From contig NZ_CP016033.1 in assembly GCF_001663175.1 (NCBI RefSeq), positions 1,302,001-1,366,000 on the forward strand: DNA of 64,000 nt. Direction: 5' to 3'. Source of the DNA: Erythrobacter neustonensis. GTDB taxonomy: Bacteria > Pseudomonadota > Alphaproteobacteria > Sphingomonadales > Sphingomonadaceae. The notes beneath the pieces are model-generated. The model had not been told where the DNA came from and ran no database searches. It was given only the letters and a program-made list of their open reading frames with translations. Shown here one piece after another: positions 60,435 to 64,000 of this stretch. A program made the translations under genes and the position numbers. Position 1 is the first letter of the stretch; each line of letters starts with the position of its first letter.

Positions 60435-61319
60435 ATGAACAAGCTGATCCTTGCGCTTGCCGCGGCAGGCGGACTTGCGCTTACCGCCCCGGCGCTGGCC
60501 GATGGACATGGCCATGCTGGCCACGGCGCGGTCGATGAGGCGCATGTCAAGGACACCGCGCATTTCCTCAAGATGCATGGCGAGGCTTTGTCGGGTGCGA
60601 TCAATCATCCCAGCCGCAAGGACGACCGCGCGCGCGACGCGTTCCGCCATCCTGAACAGACGCTGGCGTTCTTCCATGTCGGGCCGGAAATGAAGGTCGG
60701 CGAATATTCGCCCGGCGGCGGCTGGTATTCGCGCCTGCTCGGCCACTATCTGGGCGGTGAGGGGCAGCTGGTCGGGCTTTACAACAACCCGCTTGTTGCC
60801 ACCGCCGATCCCGCGCGCCAGCAGCGGCTGCGCGACCAGGCGGCAGGTTTCGGTGCGGAAGTCGCGGGCTATACCGGGCTGCCCGCGGACCGGTTTTCGG
60901 GCATCACGCTGGACAAGGCGGGCGAACAGAAGGGCACGTTTGATCGCATTCTGGTGATCCGCGCGCTGCACGGCATCACCCGCGCCGGGATCGCGGACAC
61001 CGAGATTCGCGCGATGCGCGAGCTGCTCAAGGATGACGGGCTGCTCGGCGTGGTCCAGCACCGTGCCAAGGCGGACGCGGCGTGGGCGGAGTCGAACGGC
61101 ACCAAGGGCTACCTGAAACAGCAGGACGTGATCGATTTCATGCGGCTGAACGGTTTTGAACTGGTCGCATCGAGCGAGGTCAACGCCAACCCCGCAGACA
61201 CGGCCGATTATCCTGAAGGCGTGTGGGAACTGCCGCCGACGCTCGCCACCAAGCGCGAGGACCTGAAGGGCAAGGGCGAAAGCGACCGCATGACGCTGCT
61301 CTTCAAAAAGGCGAAATAA
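60435..61319 (+). CDS. Exported class I methyltransferase-like protein
   Basis: A 294-residue protein with a good Sec signal peptide (1-22, ending APALA) followed at once by a His-rich stretch (DGHGHAGHG). The rest has a Rossmann-like methyltransferase layout: MKVGEYSPGGGWYSRLLGHYLGGEGQLVGLY at the motif I position, FDRILVIRALHGIT and LLKDDGLLGVVQHRA. An exported SAM enzyme is puzzling because SAM is not known in the periplasm, so it may bind another ligand or act before export. Similar proteins exist in Sphingomonadales without known function. Confidence 0.75.
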   Translation: MNKLILALAAAGGLALTAPALADGHGHAGHGAVDEAHVKDTAHFLKMHGEALSGAINHPSRKDDRARDAFRHPEQTLAFFHVGPEMKVGEYSPGGGWYSRLLGHYLGGEGQLVGLYNNPLVATADPARQQRLRDQAAGFGAEVAGYTGLPADRFSGITLDKAGEQKGTFDRILVIRALHGITRAGIADTEIRAMRELLKDDGLLGVVQHRAKADAAWAESNGTKGYLKQQDVIDFMRLNGFELVASSEVNANPADTADYPEGVWELPPTLATKREDLKGKGESDRMTLLFKKAK

Positions 61320-61399
61320 GCCTTTCGCCACTAACGGTTAAGCGGCAATTCAGCGCGCGGGGTGCGTCTGGGGCGGGTCTATTGAGAAAAGGCCATGCC

Positions 61400-62140
61400 A
61401 TGACCAGACTGCACCCCGCCGCTCTGCTTTCCATCACCGCCCTGCTGCTTACCGGCTGCGCCGACACCGCGGCGGACCCGCGCGGAGTAGCACGCGATGA
61501 GACGCTGCTTTCAGTGAGCGCCACGGGCGAGGCCGAGGCACGCCCCGATCAGGCGTTCTTCCAGGTCGGGATCGAAAGCTTCGGCGCCACCGGGGAGGCG
61601 GCGAGCACCGCCAACCGCACGCGGATCGCCGCGCTGCTTGCCGCGCTCAAAGGCGCGGGCGTTCCCGAGGCCGACATCCAGACCCGCGCGGTCAACATCC
61701 AGCGGATCGATTGGGGGGACAGGAAGGGCCAGTATCAGGCGAGCAACATCGTCGCGGTCACCGTGCGCGAGATCGCCCGCGCCGATGCCGCCATCGCCGC
61801 GGCAACCGGGGCGGGCGCGAACGTGATGAGCGGGCCGGACCTGCGCATGACCGATCCCGAGGCTGCGGCCAATTCCGCCTATGCCGCCGCCTATGCCAAC
61901 GCGAGGAAGCGCGCCGAGGCCTATGCCGGGGCAGCAGGGATGGAGATTTCCCGCGTGCTCACCATCCGCGATGGTGGCGGGATGCAGGGCAACCGCTTTG
62001 TTCCTCCCGCGCCGCCGCCGCCGCCGGTCGCCGCTTCCGTGCAGACGATGGCGCGCCCCGAGGAAGGCGGCATCATCCAACCCGGCCAGACGACCAGCAG
62101 CGTCAGCGTGCAAGTGGACTTCGCGCTGCGGCCAAAGTAA
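61400..62140 (+). CDS. SIMPL-domain (DUF541) lipoprotein
   Basis: A 246-residue protein with a lipoprotein signal (LLTGC, Cys about 21). The SIMPL domain contains LLSVSATGEAEARPDQAFFQVGIESFG, TRIAALLAALKGAGVPEADIQTRAVNIQR and YANARKRAEAYAGAAGMEISRVLTI. The Pro-rich loop (PPAPPPPPVA) and the final strand SVSVQVDFALRPK are typical. Family members sit in the envelope; role unclear. ATG at 61400 is chosen for the lipobox. Confidence 0.85.
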   Translation: MTRLHPAALLSITALLLTGCADTAADPRGVARDETLLSVSATGEAEARPDQAFFQVGIESFGATGEAASTANRTRIAALLAALKGAGVPEADIQTRAVNIQRIDWGDRKGQYQASNIVAVTVREIARADAAIAAATGAGANVMSGPDLRMTDPEAAANSAYAAAYANARKRAEAYAGAAGMEISRVLTIRDGGGMQGNRFVPPAPPPPPVAASVQTMARPEEGGIIQPGQTTSSVSVQVDFALRPK

Positions 62141-62150
62141 TGCGGCGGCC

Positions 62151-63029
62151 ATGACCGCAATCACTGTCGCCGCCCTGCAACTCGCCCTCGGTTCCGAGGA
62201 CGAGGCCGCCAACATCGCCGCCGTCTGTGCGCTGGTGGAAGACGCCGCCGCCAAGGGCGCGCAGCTGATCCTGCCGCCCGAATTGTTCAGTGGCCCCTAT
62301 TTCTGCCGCGAGGAGGACGAGGCGCTGTTCGCTCTCGCCCGTCCCACAGAGCAGCACCCCAGCGTGATCGCGATGCGCGAACTTGCCGCGCGGCTGAAGG
62401 TGACGATCCCCACCAGCTTCTTCGAGCGTGACGGGCACCACTATTACAACACGCTCGCGATGATCGGTCCAGATGGCGCGATTATGGGCACATACCGCAA
62501 GAGCCACATTCCCGACGGGCCGGGCTATGAGGAAAAATATTATTTCCGCCCCGGAAACGACGGCTTCAAGGTGTGGGACGTGCCGGGCGAGGGCGGCGCG
62601 AGCGTGAAGGTCGGCGTCGGGATCTGCTGGGACCAGTGGTATCCCGAAGCGGCGCGCGTGATGGCGCTGCTGGGCGCCGAATTGCTGCTCTATCCCACCG
62701 CGATCGGGTCCGAACCCTATGATGCTGATCTCGACACCAGCCGGATGTGGCGGCGCGCGATGATCGGCCATTCGGTTTCGAACTGCATGCCCGTGGTGGC
62801 TGCCAACCGGATCGGTCACGAAGGGCCGGAGACCCGCGCGCAGAGCTTCTATGGCCATTCCTTCATCACCGACGAATGGGGCGATGACCTCGCGCTGTTC
62901 GGGAAAGAGGAAACCGGCGTGCTGACCGCGCGGCTCGATCTGGCGCGCGCGGCAAAGCACCGCGCCGGCATGGGTTTCTTCCGCGACCGCCGCCCGCAGC
63001 TTTACGGGCGGATCGCGCAGGACATCTGA
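62151..63029 (+). CDS. aguB: N-carbamoylputrescine amidase
   Basis: A 292-residue nitrilase-superfamily hydrolase that releases putrescine from N-carbamoylputrescine. The Glu-Lys-Cys triad is visible: Glu 44 (LPPELFSGPYFC), Lys 117 (GTYRKSHIPDGPGYEEKYYF) and Cys 159 (GVGICWDQWYPEAAR). The HIPDGPGYEEKYYF segment is diagnostic of AguB. The agmatine deiminase partner (aguA) is not next to it in this window. ATG 62151 lies 10 bp after the lipoprotein stop; folK begins at its stop. Confidence 0.93.
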   Translation: MTAITVAALQLALGSEDEAANIAAVCALVEDAAAKGAQLILPPELFSGPYFCREEDEALFALARPTEQHPSVIAMRELAARLKVTIPTSFFERDGHHYYNTLAMIGPDGAIMGTYRKSHIPDGPGYEEKYYFRPGNDGFKVWDVPGEGGASVKVGVGICWDQWYPEAARVMALLGAELLLYPTAIGSEPYDADLDTSRMWRRAMIGHSVSNCMPVVAANRIGHEGPETRAQSFYGHSFITDEWGDDLALFGKEETGVLTARLDLARAAKHRAGMGFFRDRRPQLYGRIAQDI

Positions 63030-63520
63030 TTCTGCCCAGCACCTATCTGATCGCACTGGGCAGCAATAGGCGGCACCACCGTTACGGCGCGCCGCAAGCC
63101 GTGGTGCAGGCGGCGATGGAGGAGCTTGCCGCCTTCGGCACGGTCACCGCGCGCTCGCCGATCATCGCGACGCCCGCGATGGGCGCCGCGCAGCGCCGCT
63201 TCGCCAATGCCGCCGCGGTGCTCGAAAGCGAGCTTGATCCGCCGTCGCTGCTCGCCGCGTGCAAACACACCGAGCGCGCCTTTGGCCGCCGCCCGGGGCA
63301 ACGCTGGGGCGACCGCGTGCTAGACCTCGACATCGTGCTGTGGAGTGGGGGCGTATGGGCATCCAAGATGCTCACCATCCCGCATCCTGCCTTCGCGCAG
63401 CGCCGCTTCGTGCTCGACCCGGCCTGCGCGATCGCCGCCGATTGGCGCACCCGGCCGCGCGGTTTACGGCTGATCCATCATCAAGCCCGCTTGACCCGCC
63501 CGCGCCCCCTGCCTAGGTGA
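63029..63520 (+). CDS. folK: HPPK (2-amino-4-hydroxy-6-hydroxymethyldihydropteridine pyrophosphokinase), non-canonical start
   Basis: About 163 residues of the folate enzyme HPPK: STYLIALGSNRRHH at the N terminus (the universal LGSN start), RRFANAAAVLES, RAFGRRPGQRWGDRVLDLDIVLW with the metal-binding DLD, and IPHPAFAQRRFVLDPACAIA. No ATG, GTG or TTG lies between the aguB stop and the LGSN motif; the first in-frame candidates are ATT 63029 and CTG 63032. The first ATG (63116) would cut off the conserved N terminus. Start therefore is probably ATT or CTG, coupled to aguB termination. Confidence 0.8.
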   Translation: MLPSTYLIALGSNRRHHRYGAPQAVVQAAMEELAAFGTVTARSPIIATPAMGAAQRRFANAAAVLESELDPPSLLAACKHTERAFGRRPGQRWGDRVLDLDIVLWSGGVWASKMLTIPHPAFAQRRFVLDPACAIAADWRTRPRGLRLIHHQARLTRPRPLPR

Positions 63521-63554
63521 GCCCCGCCAGCCGCCATTCGCGCGGCACATGTGT

Positions 63555-63630
63555 GGGCCCGTAGCTCAGTAGGTAGAGCAGCTGACTTTTAATCAGCGGG
63601 TCACAGGTTCGAATCCTGTCGGGCTCACCA
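63555..63630 (+). tRNA. tRNA-Lys (anticodon TTT)
   Basis: A 76-nt cloverleaf with acceptor GGGCCCG/CGGGCTC (one G-T pair), D-loop AGCTCAGTAGGTAGAGC, anticodon arm GCTGA-CTTTTAA-TCAGC giving TTT, T-loop GTTCGAATC and encoded CCA. Confidence 0.97.
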
Positions 63631-63667
63631 TAATTTCGCGATGCGGCGTCCGGTCATCAGGACCGCT

Positions 63668-64000
63668 TCACAATCCCAGCGCCTTCAAGCCGGCATCGAG
63701 GGCGCCTTCCAGACCATGGCGTGCGCCCCCGCCCCTGCGTCCGGCGAAGGGCGCTTCCTCGATGATCAGCACGCCGGTGCCCGCTTCGACCCGGTCCTTG
63801 AACAATTCTTCGCGGCCGAACAGGTAGGGCGCGAAAGTCTCGGTGCGGATCACCGAATAGGCGAGGTCCGCACTGAACCCGACCAGCTGGTCCTGCCGGA
63901 ATATGCGCCCGGTGGCGGCAGGTTCGATCCGCACGCCGCGCCCGCCGCGCACGATCAGGCTGCCGGGTCCGTGGAACACGAAGAACCGCAATTGCAGCGT
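63668..64000 (-). CDS. AIM24 family-like protein, C-terminal part (5' end outside window)
   Basis: The frame is open through the right edge of the window; only the last 110 or so residues are visible. They include FFVFHGPGSLIVRGG, RIFRQDQLVGFSADLAYSVIRTETFAPYLFGREELFKDRVEAGTGVLIIEEAPFAGRRGG and a helical end GLEGALDAGLKALGL, a beta-rich pattern resembling the AIM24/DUF124 family of small proteins of unknown function. The identification is moderate because the N terminus is missing. Confidence 0.55.
   Translation of the reverse strand, partial: TLQLRFFVFHGPGSLIVRGGRGVRIEPAATGRIFRQDQLVGFSADLAYSVIRTETFAPYLFGREELFKDRVEAGTGVLIIEEAPFAGRRGGGARHGLEGALDAGLKALGL

Overview
The window is high-GC chromosomal DNA from an alphaproteobacterium, most likely order Sphingomonadales (Erythrobacteraceae/Sphingomonadaceae type). 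This is judged from codon use, the TonB receptors, the MJ0042/DUF3426 gene divergent from ftsEX, and the hisC-tyrA/metX-metW and hflK-hflC-degP gene orders. There is no phage, IS element, integrase or CRISPR array. Two tRNA genes are present, Leu(GAG) and Lys(TTT). A perfect 16-bp parS-like site at 37082-37097 suggests an origin-proximal location.

Layout. 0-4.3 kb: the end of an M1-type peptidase, a DUF6702 protein, a GAF-PAS-GGDEF-EAL protein and aldose 1-epimerase. 4.5-12 kb: a seven-gene chaperone-usher fimbrial operon on the minus strand (three pilin-like genes, chaperone, usher, two further secreted subunits), with two pilins sharing an almost identical 486-bp 3' half and a terminator-like attenuator before the chaperone. 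12.4-31 kb: housekeeping genes (tRNA-Leu, ftsEX, a DUF218 protein, plsC, a membrane GGDEF-EAL protein, tyrA-hisC, metX-metW, a VOC protein, a GST, msrB, a class A PBP, degP-hflC-hflK). 31-41.5 kb: apbC/mrp, an orphan molybdenum hydroxylase large subunit, hemH, a P450, parS, an SDHAF4-like gene, rsmB, a TonB receptor and a cytochrome b561.

41.6-59.4 kb is a nearly complete PQQ-dependent alcohol oxidation island. It holds a porin, a zinc metallohydrolase of the quinoprotein relay type, a SoxYZ-like carrier, a CXXCW-type rhodanese-like protein, an EthD protein, a cytochrome c, a TonB receptor with a very acidic loop, a beta-propeller, cytochrome c-550 PedF, a periplasmic binding protein, a quinoprotein alcohol dehydrogenase, a LuxR-type response regulator, a hybrid histidine kinase, a FIST sensor, a DUF779 protein and an aldehyde dehydrogenase. 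The dehydrogenase carries the extra Asp (D-F-D) diagnostic of lanthanide-dependent enzymes. The likely flow is alcohol to aldehyde in the periplasm with electrons to PedF and other cytochromes, then aldehyde to acid by the cytoplasmic aldehyde dehydrogenase. PQQ synthesis genes are not in the window.

The most interesting observation is a previously unmarked 18-bp imperfect dyad, best form ATTGTACCAAAGTGCAAT. It occurs at seven places, all in promoter gaps of this island, and at most of them a plausible -10 hexamer lies about 21-22 nt downstream. It is a candidate operator for the island's own LuxR/histidine-kinase system.

59.8-64 kb: msrA, an exported methyltransferase-like protein, a SIMPL-domain lipoprotein, aguB, folK (apparently with a non-canonical start), tRNA-Lys and a truncated AIM24-like gene.
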